Assembly (NCBI RefSeq): GCF_024734895.1 | Contig: NZ_CP091430.1 | Span: 5,412,501 to 5,476,500, forward strand | Length of the DNA stretch: 64,000 bases | Origin: Paenibacillus spongiae | GTDB lineage: Bacteria; Bacillota; Bacilli; Paenibacillales; Paenibacillaceae | Reading direction: 5' to 3' | Part shown: one piece after another, positions 48,243 through 57,231 of the stretch | Layout of the letters: each line of letters opens with the position of its first letter | Numbering within the stretch: position 1 is the stretch's first letter | Notes under the pieces: model-generated | Told to the model about the DNA's origin: nothing | Databases searched by the model: none | What the model saw: the letters and a program-made list of their open reading frames with translations, nothing else | Made by a program: the position numbers and the translations under genes

Positions 48243-48938
48243 TCACAAAAATTTTGTTATAAGCGGAATGAAGTCTTTGGTTTGGGAGACGAGTGTACAT
48301 CTGGTCATATATTTTTCTGCACTTGTTTTTTGCGTATGCGTTCCCAGGTCCGCTCTTCTTATACAAACATAATTGTATCTGGAAACGGAATAAACCCGGT
48401 AACCGTCCCTTTTGCATCTTCTCAAGAAAACCGCATCACTGCCATTTGCGCGCTTTTCATTGAATTTGATGCGATCCCACACGGATCTTCTAAAAACCAA
48501 TGTTCCTCCTTTGACATGTTTGCGATACTTATGCTCCGCCCCTTCCCTATATATCATGAGGGCCTTCTGTTCTTGAAAATAAACAAAGGAAGTATGTTTC
48601 CCTACAACGGATATCTTCGGATTGCTGCTTAGCAGGTCCATGGCCTCTTTCAAATAGTGGGTGGCATAATAATCATCATCGTCGAATTTAGCAAGAATAT
48701 CGAATTTGGCTTTCTTGATTCCATAATTTAAACACTTGCCCAATTGAAATTGTTCCGAAACTTGATAGACGGATACGTTCTTATATTTCTTCGCTTCCGT
48801 TCTCCATGCCTCGATGTCCATATCATCCTTATTCAAAACAATGATCATTTCTTTCTTTCTATAATCTTGTCTTTCGTAATTTTGAAAGATGTTTTTCATA
48901 TAAGAGTTTCTCATCGTACAGCAGATAATAGAAACCAT
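48243..48938 (-). CDS. GT2-family glycosyltransferase (family shared with 55283 and 59145)
   Basis: The 231-residue protein starts MVSIICCTMRNSYMKNIF behind AAGGAG. It has a compact GT2 domain: MIIVLNKDDMDIEAW, LGKCLNYGIKKAKFDILAKF, DDDDYYATHYLKEAMDLL (the metal-binding acids), KGGTLVFRRSVWDRIKF and YNYVCIRRADLGTHTQKTS. The same blocks recur in the gene at 55283 and in the C-terminal half of the gene at 59145, so these are recent paralogs. Donor and acceptor unknown. Confidence 0.88.
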   Translation of the reverse strand: MVSIICCTMRNSYMKNIFQNYERQDYRKKEMIIVLNKDDMDIEAWRTEAKKYKNVSVYQVSEQFQLGKCLNYGIKKAKFDILAKFDDDDYYATHYLKEAMDLLSSNPKISVVGKHTSFVYFQEQKALMIYREGAEHKYRKHVKGGTLVFRRSVWDRIKFNEKRANGSDAVFLRRCKRDGYRVYSVSRYNYVCIRRADLGTHTQKTSAEKYMTRCTLVSQTKDFIPLITKFL

Positions 48939-49109
48939 CTCATTCTCTCCTTCTCTCAATATCCTGTTCATGACCTCTTAGTTAGAATATGAGTGATGTG
49001 TAGTCGAAGAAACGGCGAATGCAACAGCCACTATGTCCATGCCAGATCTAGAAACTCATCATACATTGGTAATAAAGCTTATATTACCTCATTAAGGGGG
49101 AGATTTAAT

Positions 49110-50099
49110 GTGAAAGGGCTCATCCTTTGCGCCGGAAGAGGTTCTCGACTGTATCCGTTAACCCGCTCCTATCCCAAAACACTCATTCCTATCGCTAATA
49201 TTCCGATTCTGCAAACTTGTATCGAGAAATTGATCGAACAAGAAATTGACGAGATCGGCATTGTCATCCACCCGTCGCAGGATGCCATCATTAAGGAACA
49301 GATCGGTAACGGTGAAAGATGGAGCCTGAAACTCACATATATTCTTCAGGACGAGCCGATGGGGATATCGGATGCGATAAAACAAGCCATCGGCTTTATA
49401 GGCGGAGATTCTTTTTTGCTTTTGCTAGGAGACAACTTAATTTCAGAATCTCTTTCCGAGTTGAATGCGCTCGTGTCATCCCAGCGATACCACGCCGCCT
49501 TGATGTTGGCAGAGGTTCACAATCCTCGAGACTACGGAATCGCGGAAGTGGCCGGTCAACGTATTGTTAGATTGGAGGAAAAGCCGCAATACCCCAGATC
49601 CAATTTGGCCGTCATCGGGGCATACGCGTTCAGTTCATCCATATTCAAGGCCGTCGCTGCCATCCCGCCTTCGTCGAGAGGCGAATATGAAATTACGGAT
49701 GCCATTCAATGGCTAATCGATCAAGGCGATCCGGTAGCCTACCATATTACGGATAAACGGAATTTCGATGTCGGCACGATGGAGCGGCTGCTGGAAGCCA
49801 ATCGCTATAAGCTTGGACAGATGGAAAGCGTCTTGCCGAACAAAACATCCGTATTGGAGAATTGCCGAATCATTCCTCCGGTCGCAATAGGCAATGGATG
49901 CGTATTAAGGAATTGTATTATCGGCCCTTATGCTTCGATCGGTGCAGGCACCAGTATTGAAGGATGCCGAGTGGAGAACAGCGTCATTTTTAGCCAGGTG
50001 CATCTGAAATATTTACCTTACCACGTCAAGGATACGGTTATCGGGTTTCGATCCGTCCTAACGGGCTCACAATCAGAAGGGATCGTGACAGGTCAATGA
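49110..50099 (+). CDS. Sugar-1-phosphate nucleotidylyltransferase with C-terminal left-handed beta-helix
   Basis: The 329-residue enzyme starts VKGLILCAGRGSRLYPLT at GTG 49110, behind GGGGGAGA. The open frame runs back to 48993 without a site. It has LLLLGDNLISESL, IVRLEEKPQYPRSNLAVIGA and a C-terminal hexapeptide-type part (NCRIIPPVAIGNGCVLRNCI, IGPYASIGAGTSI). The long form resembles glucose-1-phosphate thymidylyltransferases of antibiotic and surface-glycan pathways. Its stop overlaps the ATG of the UDP-glucose dehydrogenase gene, so the two act in the same pathway. Confidence 0.87.
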   Translation: MKGLILCAGRGSRLYPLTRSYPKTLIPIANIPILQTCIEKLIEQEIDEIGIVIHPSQDAIIKEQIGNGERWSLKLTYILQDEPMGISDAIKQAIGFIGGDSFLLLLGDNLISESLSELNALVSSQRYHAALMLAEVHNPRDYGIAEVAGQRIVRLEEKPQYPRSNLAVIGAYAFSSSIFKAVAAIPPSSRGEYEITDAIQWLIDQGDPVAYHITDKRNFDVGTMERLLEANRYKLGQMESVLPNKTSVLENCRIIPPVAIGNGCVLRNCIIGPYASIGAGTSIEGCRVENSVIFSQVHLKYLPYHVKDTVIGFRSVLTGSQSEGIVTGQ

Positions 50100-51385
50100 A
50101 CATTGTCGTAATCGGAACGGGCTATGTAGGAACGACTACCGCTCTTGTATTGGCGGAAATGGGATGGAACGTTACGGGTCTTGATAGGGATGAGAACAAG
50201 GTGAATCTGCTCCGGCAAGGTTCGCTGCCTTTCTACGAGGAAGGACTGGAGGAGCTGTTGAAGAAGCATCTGCAATCAGGCAGAATCCGCTTCACGAATG
50301 ATACGGAGCAGGCCGTCAAGGATACCGATGTCATCTTCATCTGCGTGGGAACCCCGTCCCATCCTGACGGCAATGCCGACCTGCGGTACGTGCAGCAGGT
50401 TTCTTCAGATATCGGCCGATACATGGACAATTATAAGTTGATCGTCAATAAAAGCACGGTCCCTGTCGGCACCCAGGAGAGAGTGACCGAGTGGATCCGA
50501 AACGCCCAGCTTGTTCCTCATTCATTCGATGTCGTATCCAATCCGGAGTTCCTGCGTGAAGGAAAAGCGCTGTCGGATGCGATGAATCCCGATCGGATCA
50601 TTATCGGGGCCGATAACGAACACGCATCGAAGCTTCTCCAAGCACTGTATTATTCATTGGATTGTCCAGTCGTCATTACAACGCCAAGAACGGCGGAATT
50701 GGTCAAATATGCAGCGAATGCTTTTTTGGCGACCAAAATCTCCTACATGAATGAATTGGCCAAACTTTGCGACAGGTTGGATATCAATGTGAAAGAAGTG
50801 GCGGAAGGCATTGGGCTGGATTCCAGAATCGGGCCGGGTTTTCTACAGGCTGGAATCGGATACGGAGGCTCTTGTTTTCCAAAGGATGTATCCGCTTTGC
50901 TGCAAACGGCAAATAAACACGGATCAAACCTGACATTATTAGAACAAGTCATATCCGTTAACCGGGCACAGCATCTGCATCTGCTGGACAAAGTCCGTAC
51001 GCGGTTAGGAAGCTTTGAAGGAAAGAAAGCGGCTGTATTGGGTCTGGCCTTCAAGCCGGATACGGATGACATTCGGGAAGCACCTGCCCTCCGTATTATT
51101 CGAGCTCTGCTTGACGAAGGAGCTCTCGTGAGCGTTCATGATCCGGTTGCAAAGCTTCCGTCGGATCTTAATCGCTCCGCCGTGCTGTGCGCTTCCCCGG
51201 AACAAGCGCTAATAGGCGCAGATGCCGTTATCCTGTGTACGGAATGGAGCAGCTATCCCTTATTGGATTGGAAGCGAGTCAAACAAAGCATGAACCAGCC
51301 TAACGTCTTCGACGGCAGAAATTTGCTGGACGCCAAGCTAATGACGGCGCTCGGCTATTACTATCAGGGAATCGGTTATTGTTAA
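50096..51385 (+). CDS. ugd: UDP-glucose 6-dehydrogenase
   Basis: The 429-residue enzyme has IVVIGTGYVGTTTALVLAEM at the N-terminus, FICVGTPSHPDGNADLRYV, VSNPEFLREGKALSDAMNPD, the catalytic Cys in GIGYGGSCFPKDVSAL (about 262) and the C-terminal VLGLAFKPDTDDIREAPALR. The NPEFLREG and GGSCFPKD forms are those of UDP-glucose dehydrogenases (Ugd/TuaD), which make UDP-glucuronate. ATGA overlap couples it to the upstream nucleotidylyltransferase. Glucuronate in the glycan would fit the alginate-lyase-like gene nearby. Confidence 0.92.
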   Translation: MNIVVIGTGYVGTTTALVLAEMGWNVTGLDRDENKVNLLRQGSLPFYEEGLEELLKKHLQSGRIRFTNDTEQAVKDTDVIFICVGTPSHPDGNADLRYVQQVSSDIGRYMDNYKLIVNKSTVPVGTQERVTEWIRNAQLVPHSFDVVSNPEFLREGKALSDAMNPDRIIIGADNEHASKLLQALYYSLDCPVVITTPRTAELVKYAANAFLATKISYMNELAKLCDRLDINVKEVAEGIGLDSRIGPGFLQAGIGYGGSCFPKDVSALLQTANKHGSNLTLLEQVISVNRAQHLHLLDKVRTRLGSFEGKKAAVLGLAFKPDTDDIREAPALRIIRALLDEGALVSVHDPVAKLPSDLNRSAVLCASPEQALIGADAVILCTEWSSYPLLDWKRVKQSMNQPNVFDGRNLLDAKLMTALGYYYQGIGYC

Positions 51386-51412
51386 CTTGGAAGAGATTGG
51401 AGGGATTTCAAG

Positions 51413-52285
51413 ATGGACAATAAAAAGATAAGTCAGCCTGTTTCTGCCATCAAACAGCAGCTTCAAACGGAGGATATGTTCAACGGCGCAGAGCATCCGC
51501 CAAAAAATGAGAAGCATCCGATTGAAGTTGCGTTTGCTATTTCTCTCAAGAGCAAACTGGTTTCCCGAGATTGGGAAAAGGTTCAGGACAACTTGGCTAA
51601 AACGCTCCGGTCCATATTGCGAAATACGGACCAGAATTTCCGTATCGTCATTGCCGGTCACGAAAAGCCAAAAATTGAGGAAATGAAGCATAAACGGGTT
51701 ACCTGGTTATCCGTTGATTTCCCTCCCCCCAAAAATTCCAATGGATTCAGCGGCGACAAAATGCGAAAACGCAAGGCAATAGGAGTATATTTAAGAAAAA
51801 TCAAGTTTTCGGGGTATTTCATGCCCCTTGATGCCGATGATTGGGTACATTATCGATTTGTGGAGTATATTCGCTCACAGCCCCGATCGGATGCGTTTGT
51901 TTTACGGAGAGGGCTCATGATTAATTTAGTGAATAAAGAGGTTTGGCTGCGAAGAGATCGCTTCTTCATCGGCTGCGGCAGCAGTGCCGTTATTTACATG
52001 TCCAACGAGGACTTCCCTCGTTCCTCCAGGAAAGAGGATGTACGGAATAAGTTTTTTCATATGGTGCTCAAAGCTCATACGAGAGTGATTCAACATCTGG
52101 AGGAACGTAACAAACAATATGTCATGATCGATTTCCCCTTCATAACCTGGGTTCTTGCACATGGCGATAACAACAGCATGATAAAAGGGAAAAAAGATAA
52201 TGGAGTATCGGCTTCAAATTATGGCACGACCGGAGAAGAGCTTAAAAAATGGATTTATGATTATTATAAAGTCAAAGCAAAATAA
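51413..52285 (+). CDS. Putative GT2-like glycosyltransferase
   Basis: The 290-residue protein has a GT-A-like layout after a ~40-residue polar start: VAFAISLKSKLVSRDWEKVQ, LRSILRNTDQNFRIVIAGHE, then YFMPLDADDWVHYRFVEYIR. Its DADD motif is a typical DxD metal-binding site. WLRRDRFFIGCGSSAVIYMS follows. The later part is unlike common GT2 enzymes. ATG 51413 follows GGAGGG. It is 27 bases after ugd, so the three plus-strand genes from 49110 form one unit, ending at the hairpin at 52330. Confidence 0.75.
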   Translation: MDNKKISQPVSAIKQQLQTEDMFNGAEHPPKNEKHPIEVAFAISLKSKLVSRDWEKVQDNLAKTLRSILRNTDQNFRIVIAGHEKPKIEEMKHKRVTWLSVDFPPPKNSNGFSGDKMRKRKAIGVYLRKIKFSGYFMPLDADDWVHYRFVEYIRSQPRSDAFVLRRGLMINLVNKEVWLRRDRFFIGCGSSAVIYMSNEDFPRSSRKEDVRNKFFHMVLKAHTRVIQHLEERNKQYVMIDFPFITWVLAHGDNNSMIKGKKDNGVSASNYGTTGEELKKWIYDYYKVKAK

Positions 52286-52329
52286 GGATTGAATGAACGC
52301 TCTAAATGAGAAGAGAATGAAAAAGAAGA

Positions 52330-52356
52330 AAGCACTGGCGCTCTCGCCAGTGCTTC
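52330..52356. terminator. Terminator between converging genes
   Basis: AAGCACTGGCG and CGCCAGTGCTT pair perfectly around CTCT, flanked by A-rich sequence on the left and CTTGG on the right. It is best suited to stop minus-strand transcripts. Confidence 0.75.
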
Positions 52357-52388
52357 TTGGGCTTGCAAAGTTAAGGAAAGATAGCGTT

Positions 52389-53507
52389 TTATTCCTTCGC
52401 GATGAACAGAAGCGGCTGACGAATGGCCATATTCCGTCGAATTTCCGGATTGGACGGATCGGCTTTCAGACTCGACCAGAGCTCCATATACCGCATATCT
52501 TTCAGTGCGAGACCGGCAAATAACATAAACGACATACGTACTGGCCAGCCTTTCCAATGTTCAACATCCCGTTTTTTGGGCCATTTTGATTTATTGGCCA
52601 AATAAGGGTACATGTAATGAAGCGCGCGACGGATTCCGCGGCCATCCGGCAGTTCGTACCGCCATAAGTCGTCTTTCGGTATACTTAACACCTGACAAAG
52701 CGTAACCATATTATCCAGCGTAAAGATCGAGTATCCATAAGGCTTCGTTCTTGCGAGTTCCCGTGGAAAGCTGCCGTCCTTTGCCATATGTTCCGGCAGC
52801 AGTATGGTCCGGAAGCCTTCACGGCACTCTTGGAGTATGCGATTGTTGCCGGTGAACCGGGCAAACACCGCCGCCTGCACATACCAGCAAATTCTATGAT
52901 TGTTCTTTTCTGCGCGTTCCTGAATACCGTATCTGTGCTTCACCATCCAGCGCAAATAACAGACGAACCACAGTCGCAGTGCTTTCATCTCTTTGCCGGA
53001 CAGTACGTCCGCCAACCGGATCATCTCGATTGCCTGCGGCACATCGATTAAGTGCAGCGTATCTATAATTCCGATTCCACGCCCTGAGCATACCCCCGGA
53101 ATGGCTTGGGCATACCGCAAATGCGGATTCATGCGGGTAGCAGGATCTATAAAAAAAACACGCAGCAGCCCCGCTGCTTTTTCGGCATAGACGCGATTGC
53201 CGGTTACGGCGTACCCGGCTGCCAAATTGGCGACATGCGTCCGCATACGGCGAAGCATCTCACGATGAGCTTTGAATGCCTTCGGATTCGATTTTCCGTC
53301 CCGCCGGACGTAAGGAAGTCCGTTTTGGGTTCGGGTATTCGGCCACCAATAGTCGCCGTTGGAATAATAATCGCCCGGACCTCCCTCGCTGGCTTTCGCC
53401 CTCACGGTCGTAATCGATATCGCATCGGCTTGAAGCGATTGTTCCGCTTGACGGATAATCGTATAGGGGTCAATGCGCCAATGGTATAACCGCTCCGGTA
53501 AGATCAC
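52389..53507 (-). CDS. Alginate-lyase-family (PL5-like) protein without signal peptide
   Basis: The 372-residue protein follows the alginate lyase family: DYYSNGDYWWPNTRTQNGLP near residue 46, helices of an alpha/alpha barrel, the catalytic Asn-His pair in KNNHRICWYVQ and FPRELARTKPYGYSIFTLDN with catalytic Arg and Tyr. Lyases of this type cleave uronic-acid polymers by beta-elimination. No export signal is present, which is unusual for the family. GTG 53507 lies behind GGAGGG, and that site overlaps the stop of the acyltransferase gene. It is the last gene of a five-gene operon. Confidence 0.82.
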   Translation of the reverse strand: MILPERLYHWRIDPYTIIRQAEQSLQADAISITTVRAKASEGGPGDYYSNGDYWWPNTRTQNGLPYVRRDGKSNPKAFKAHREMLRRMRTHVANLAAGYAVTGNRVYAEKAAGLLRVFFIDPATRMNPHLRYAQAIPGVCSGRGIGIIDTLHLIDVPQAIEMIRLADVLSGKEMKALRLWFVCYLRWMVKHRYGIQERAEKNNHRICWYVQAAVFARFTGNNRILQECREGFRTILLPEHMAKDGSFPRELARTKPYGYSIFTLDNMVTLCQVLSIPKDDLWRYELPDGRGIRRALHYMYPYLANKSKWPKKRDVEHWKGWPVRMSFMLFAGLALKDMRYMELWSSLKADPSNPEIRRNMAIRQPLLFIAKE

Positions 53508-53510
53508 GGC

Positions 53511-54440
53511 TTATCCCTCCTTACTGCCGGATTGCTGCTTTAAAGATTTGGCCGGGACGCCGGCAACGGTATCGAATGGCGGCACATCTCTAATAACGAC
53601 CGCCCCTAATCCCGTAACCGAGCCTTTCCCGATCGTTAACCCTTGCTTATAAACGGATCCCGGCGCAATCCAACAGTCGTCTCCAATAATTAACTTGCCC
53701 CCGATATGGGCAAGATGCGTGATCATCGCATTTTCTCCAACGCATACATTGTGGGAGATATGGGTCAGGTTCCCGATCTTCGAATTTCTTCTAATGATCG
53801 TATCCGATAGCACGCCTCTGGCCACGCATGAATTGCTGCCGATTTCCACCCCATCCTCGATGATAACTCCTCCGATATGAGGCATTTTGAAGGCGATTCC
53901 TTGTGGATCCCGTTCATACCCGAACCCTTCCGTGCCAATAACAACTCCACTGTGAATGATACAATGGCATCCAATTGTTACATGATCATGAATAGTGACG
54001 CCGCTGTGAATAAGAGTATGACCGCCTATTTTCACGTTATTGCCGAGCACGGCATGATGACCGATATAAACATGCTTGCCGATCACGCAATTTTCTCCGA
54101 TTATGGCTGTTTCCGCAATTCCGGCATACGTTCGCTTAGGATAATACGCCCGCAAAGCGAGAGCGAAAGCATTTCTCGGATGTTCAACAGCGATAAAGAT
54201 CATGTTCGTGTTAGTGGGCAATTCAGCGTTAGCGGAGCAAATGATGACAGAAGCTCGGATGACGGACCAGTCCAAAGACTGCGACTTCATCCAGGACAAC
54301 GTATTCGGCCTGGTATCGTAAATAGAAGAAAAACCCGTTATCTCCCTGTCCGTCTCAACGGCATCTCCCGCCACATCATAAGGAATTCCCATCTCCTGCA
54401 GAAAGCGGAGCAGATCGCTAAGCTTAAAGCTTATTGCCAT
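53511..54440 (-). CDS. LpxD-like left-handed beta-helix acyltransferase
   Basis: The 309-residue protein has an N-terminal UDP-sugar-binding-type domain (TGFSSIYDTRPNTLSWMKSQ) and a long hexapeptide helix. LpxD-type blocks are visible: VVIGTEGFGYERDPQGIAF, MPHIGGVIIEDGVEIGSN and the catalytic His in NLTHISHNVCVGENAM. LpxD adds an acyl chain to the amino sugar of lipid A precursors. A Gram-positive has no lipid A, so here it more likely N-acylates an amino sugar of the surface glycan. The C-terminus (DTVAGVPAKSLK) resembles NeuD/PglD acetyltransferases. I chose ATG 54440. Confidence 0.82.
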   Translation of the reverse strand: MAISFKLSDLLRFLQEMGIPYDVAGDAVETDREITGFSSIYDTRPNTLSWMKSQSLDWSVIRASVIICSANAELPTNTNMIFIAVEHPRNAFALALRAYYPKRTYAGIAETAIIGENCVIGKHVYIGHHAVLGNNVKIGGHTLIHSGVTIHDHVTIGCHCIIHSGVVIGTEGFGYERDPQGIAFKMPHIGGVIIEDGVEIGSNSCVARGVLSDTIIRRNSKIGNLTHISHNVCVGENAMITHLAHIGGKLIIGDDCWIAPGSVYKQGLTIGKGSVTGLGAVVIRDVPPFDTVAGVPAKSLKQQSGSKEG

Positions 54441-54453
54441 TCGATTCATCCTT

Positions 54454-55275
54454 TCAAGAATCCAAACTTAATAGTTTTCTCGCTTCTGCCGGCGTGGCGA
54501 TTTCTCTTCCGAAATCCGTAGCATACCGAACCAATCTTTCAACTAACTGCGCATTGCTTGCCGCCAATTTCCCGTAGCTGAAATATACATTATCCTCGAA
54601 GCCCGTTCTAATATGCCCGCCCAGAATGATGCCCAGCATATCCATCGTCAACTGCGCCCTGCCGACTGCCGCAACGGACCATGTGCTTTCTGAGGGGATA
54701 CTTTCAACCAAGTGAAGGAGATTTTTGGTTGAGGCCGGTATTCCCCCTTCTACCCCCAGAACGAACTGAAAATGAAGTGGATGAGCAAGAAGTCCTTCAT
54801 TCGCGATCTTCAACGCTTGGCTGATCATCCCGAAATCAAAAATTTCGATTTCCGGTTTGATCCGATATTCATTCATTTTCTCTGCCAGCTTACGGACAAA
54901 CGCGGGGGTGTTGATCATGACGCTGTTTTTCCGGCTCATCGAACCAGGCGTGTAGGTTGCCATTTCCGGTTTGCATACGAGCGGCTTCCATCGATCTTCT
55001 TCCTGACCCGATTGTCCCCATCCAGTTGTAGTCAAATTAAGGATAATATCGCACCGTTCCCGGATAAGAGAGACGATTTCCTGATAGACTTCAACGCGCT
55101 GGCTTGGCGTCCCGTCATCTTCGCGTGCATGAATATGTGCGATTGAGGCACCGGCAAGCCAACACTCATACGCAGCATCAGCAATCTCCTTTGGCGTTAT
55201 CGGAAGGTTCGGATTATTTTTCCTTGTTGTAACCCCTCCCGTTATGGCCGCAGTAATCATTAATTTCTCCATCAT
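54454..55275 (-). CDS. BKACE-family beta-keto acid cleavage enzyme
   Basis: The 273-residue protein is a TIM-barrel of the 3-keto-5-aminohexanoate cleavage family. It starts ITAAITGGVTTRKNNPNLPI and has the metal-binding His pair in IAHIHAREDDGTPS, ILNLTTTGWGQSGQEEDRW, EIEIFDFGMIS and GGHIRTGFEDNVYFS. BKACE enzymes join or cleave beta-keto acids with acetyl-CoA. Its role in a glycan operon is unclear; it could supply an acyl group for the neighbouring acyltransferase. It starts at ATG 55275 or 55272 behind AGAGGTG. It lies seven bases after the upstream GT2 stop. Confidence 0.88.
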   Translation of the reverse strand: MMEKLMITAAITGGVTTRKNNPNLPITPKEIADAAYECWLAGASIAHIHAREDDGTPSQRVEVYQEIVSLIRERCDIILNLTTTGWGQSGQEEDRWKPLVCKPEMATYTPGSMSRKNSVMINTPAFVRKLAEKMNEYRIKPEIEIFDFGMISQALKIANEGLLAHPLHFQFVLGVEGGIPASTKNLLHLVESIPSESTWSVAAVGRAQLTMDMLGIILGGHIRTGFEDNVYFSYGKLAASNAQLVERLVRYATDFGREIATPAEARKLLSLDS

Positions 55276-55282
55276 TTCACCT

Positions 55283-55984
55283 CTATCTTGATAACTTTTT
55301 CGTAATAATCGGCAGGACGTCTTTTGTGTATGCAACCAGCTTGCACTTAGCCATATAATCTTGCGTGCTCAATTTTTGCGTATGCGAATTTGTATCCGCC
55401 CGCCGTATGCAAACATAATTGTATTTGGAGACCGAATAGATTTTAAACTTATTCGCCCTGCATCTATTCAAGAAATCGACGTCGCTGTTTTGTCTGAGCT
55501 GTTCATTGAATTTGATCTTGTTCCATACTGACCGTCTGAATACGAAGGTTCCTCCTTTGACTCTTCTTTTATACCGATTTTCTCCGCCACCCCTATAGAT
55601 CATAAGCGCCTCTGTTTCTTCAAAGTAGACATACGCGGAATACTTGCCTACAACGGATGCCTTTGGCTTGTTCTTAAATGCGTCCAAAGCCTCTCTTAAA
55701 TAACCGGGGCCATAGTAGTTGTCGTCGTCAAATTTGGCAATAATATCGAAGTTCGCTTTTCCGACACCGTAATTCAAGCATTTTCCGATGTTGTGCTCTT
55801 CAGCGACCCGGTAAATGTGAACATTTTTATATCGTCTCGCTTTTCTTCTCCACCGGCGGATATTCATATCGTCCCGGTTCAAAATAACAATCAATTCTTT
55901 CTTTTTCACTTTCTGATTGTCGAAATTGGCGAAAACATTGTTCATGCACGAATCTCTGATCGTACAGGTTATAATGGAAATCAT
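55283..55984 (-). CDS. GT2-family glycosyltransferase (family shared with 48243 and 59145)
   Basis: The 233-residue protein starts MISIITCTIRDSCMNNVF. It carries the same blocks as the 48243 product: LIVILNRDDMNIRRW, IGKCLNYGVGKANFDIIAKF, DDDNYYGPGYLREAL, KGGTFVFRRSVWNKIKF and YNYVCIRRADTNSHTQKLS. One DDDD acid is Asn here. It is the second gene of a five-gene operon (57013 to 52389). A paralog born by duplication is the simplest reading. Confidence 0.88.
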   Translation of the reverse strand: MISIITCTIRDSCMNNVFANFDNQKVKKKELIVILNRDDMNIRRWRRKARRYKNVHIYRVAEEHNIGKCLNYGVGKANFDIIAKFDDDNYYGPGYLREALDAFKNKPKASVVGKYSAYVYFEETEALMIYRGGGENRYKRRVKGGTFVFRRSVWNKIKFNEQLRQNSDVDFLNRCRANKFKIYSVSKYNYVCIRRADTNSHTQKLSTQDYMAKCKLVAYTKDVLPIITKKLSR

Positions 55985-56014
55985 AGTATTCTCCCTTCTA
56001 TATAGAATGACTGA

Positions 56015-57013
56015 CTACTTCTTTGTCTGATGTAATTGTTTAATGCTCGAATATAGTCTTTCCGTCCAGTCCAGCGGGTTATAGTACTTGTGAAACGCAT
56101 GATAGGCATAATCTGCAATTTTCTGCCTTCTCGCTGCGGAAGAGCATAGGTCTCTTAATGCATAGATCCAGCCATTGGTCGAGTGAGCCAAGTGACCGCA
56201 ATAAGGATCTGCAAGGATATGAAAACAGGACGGGATAAAATCGGATATAACCGGAAGACCCAATTGATGAAATACGAATGCCCTTCCTGCGTTGGATTCA
56301 TTTTTAAAGCGAAGAGCGTAATCGGTCCGTTTGGCATAAAATTCAGGTGCTTTGAGAAGCTTGATCCCCGGTGTCAGCCCCGGCACGATCCCGATGTCGC
56401 AGGATAGCAAGTCGTCTTCTACGCGATCGACATCCCACTTCTTATATTCGATATCGATCTTGGCGGGCCGGCCGACCTTCCATTGGCTTAGCTTATTAAA
56501 GTTGGAAATCGCCACTAATTGAATCTTTCGTTCCTGCGATAACGTTTCTAGCGCAGGCGTTATATGGGGATGCAATTCTCTTATGTGATATTTGTTGCCC
56601 ACATATGCAATGCGTATGGTTGAGTTGTTTTTATGCTTCTTATATTTTGTAAAGGTATTTTCAATACTTGGCATAATAAAAACATGCGGGCAGTACTTCA
56701 TAAAATGGTCTCTGCCTTCGATGGAGGACTGAATCAGGAAATCGCACAGCTTGATGGTTTCTCTTCTTATTTTTGTATCGTCGATAGGGGCTAACATTCC
56801 GATCAAAATATGCTTATAGAGAGTTCTGGCTGCTAGAATATCTCTGGCTTCGGCAAACCGTCCAAATATAACGACATCATAGTTACGATAATCGTTTGTA
56901 TACTTTACTTCAGCGTCATAGTTCAATTCGCGCATCCATTGTTGGAGGTTAGATACCATTGTCCTTGACCATGCCCGGTCGGTATTAACATCTACCCGAA
57001 ACAATATTCGCAT
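56015..57013 (-). CDS. Putative GT-B-fold glycosyltransferase
   Basis: The 332-residue protein starts MRILFRVDVNTDRAWSRTMV. Its N-lobe has DVVIFGRFAEARDILAA. The C-lobe has IRIAYVGNKYHIRELHPHIT, LSCDIGIVPGLTPG and RAFVFHQLGLPVISDFIPSC, a GT4-like donor-site pattern. It ends with LHQTKK. It heads the operon with the GT2, BKACE, LpxD-like and alginate-lyase-like genes (gap 30 bases). Donor and acceptor unknown. The 218-base gap upstream, shared with the divergent pseudogene, shows no element I can name. Confidence 0.75.
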   Translation of the reverse strand: MRILFRVDVNTDRAWSRTMVSNLQQWMRELNYDAEVKYTNDYRNYDVVIFGRFAEARDILAARTLYKHILIGMLAPIDDTKIRRETIKLCDFLIQSSIEGRDHFMKYCPHVFIMPSIENTFTKYKKHKNNSTIRIAYVGNKYHIRELHPHITPALETLSQERKIQLVAISNFNKLSQWKVGRPAKIDIEYKKWDVDRVEDDLLSCDIGIVPGLTPGIKLLKAPEFYAKRTDYALRFKNESNAGRAFVFHQLGLPVISDFIPSCFHILADPYCGHLAHSTNGWIYALRDLCSSAARRQKIADYAYHAFHKYYNPLDWTERLYSSIKQLHQTKK

Positions 57014-57231
57014 CTCTCTACCTTCCTCTCTCTTGCCTCACACCTGTTGGTTCAGTATATTCTTCCGTTTCATTCCCTGCGACGGCGCGTATCTATTAGA
57101 CTGGCGCCAAACCATTTTATAAAAATAGTTTAAATGTTCATTCCTTTATTCTCGTATGGGAATAATATAACTAAATAGCTTTATAACGTAGAGAAGATAT
57201 CGCCTATTCGATCAAAGGAGGCTCTCGTTTC

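Noticed and set aside
53511..54440. Evidence for a Gram-negative origin because of LpxD
   Set aside because: All surrounding genes and signals are Firmicute spore-former type; LpxD-like folds occur in sugar acyltransferases outside lipid A synthesis.
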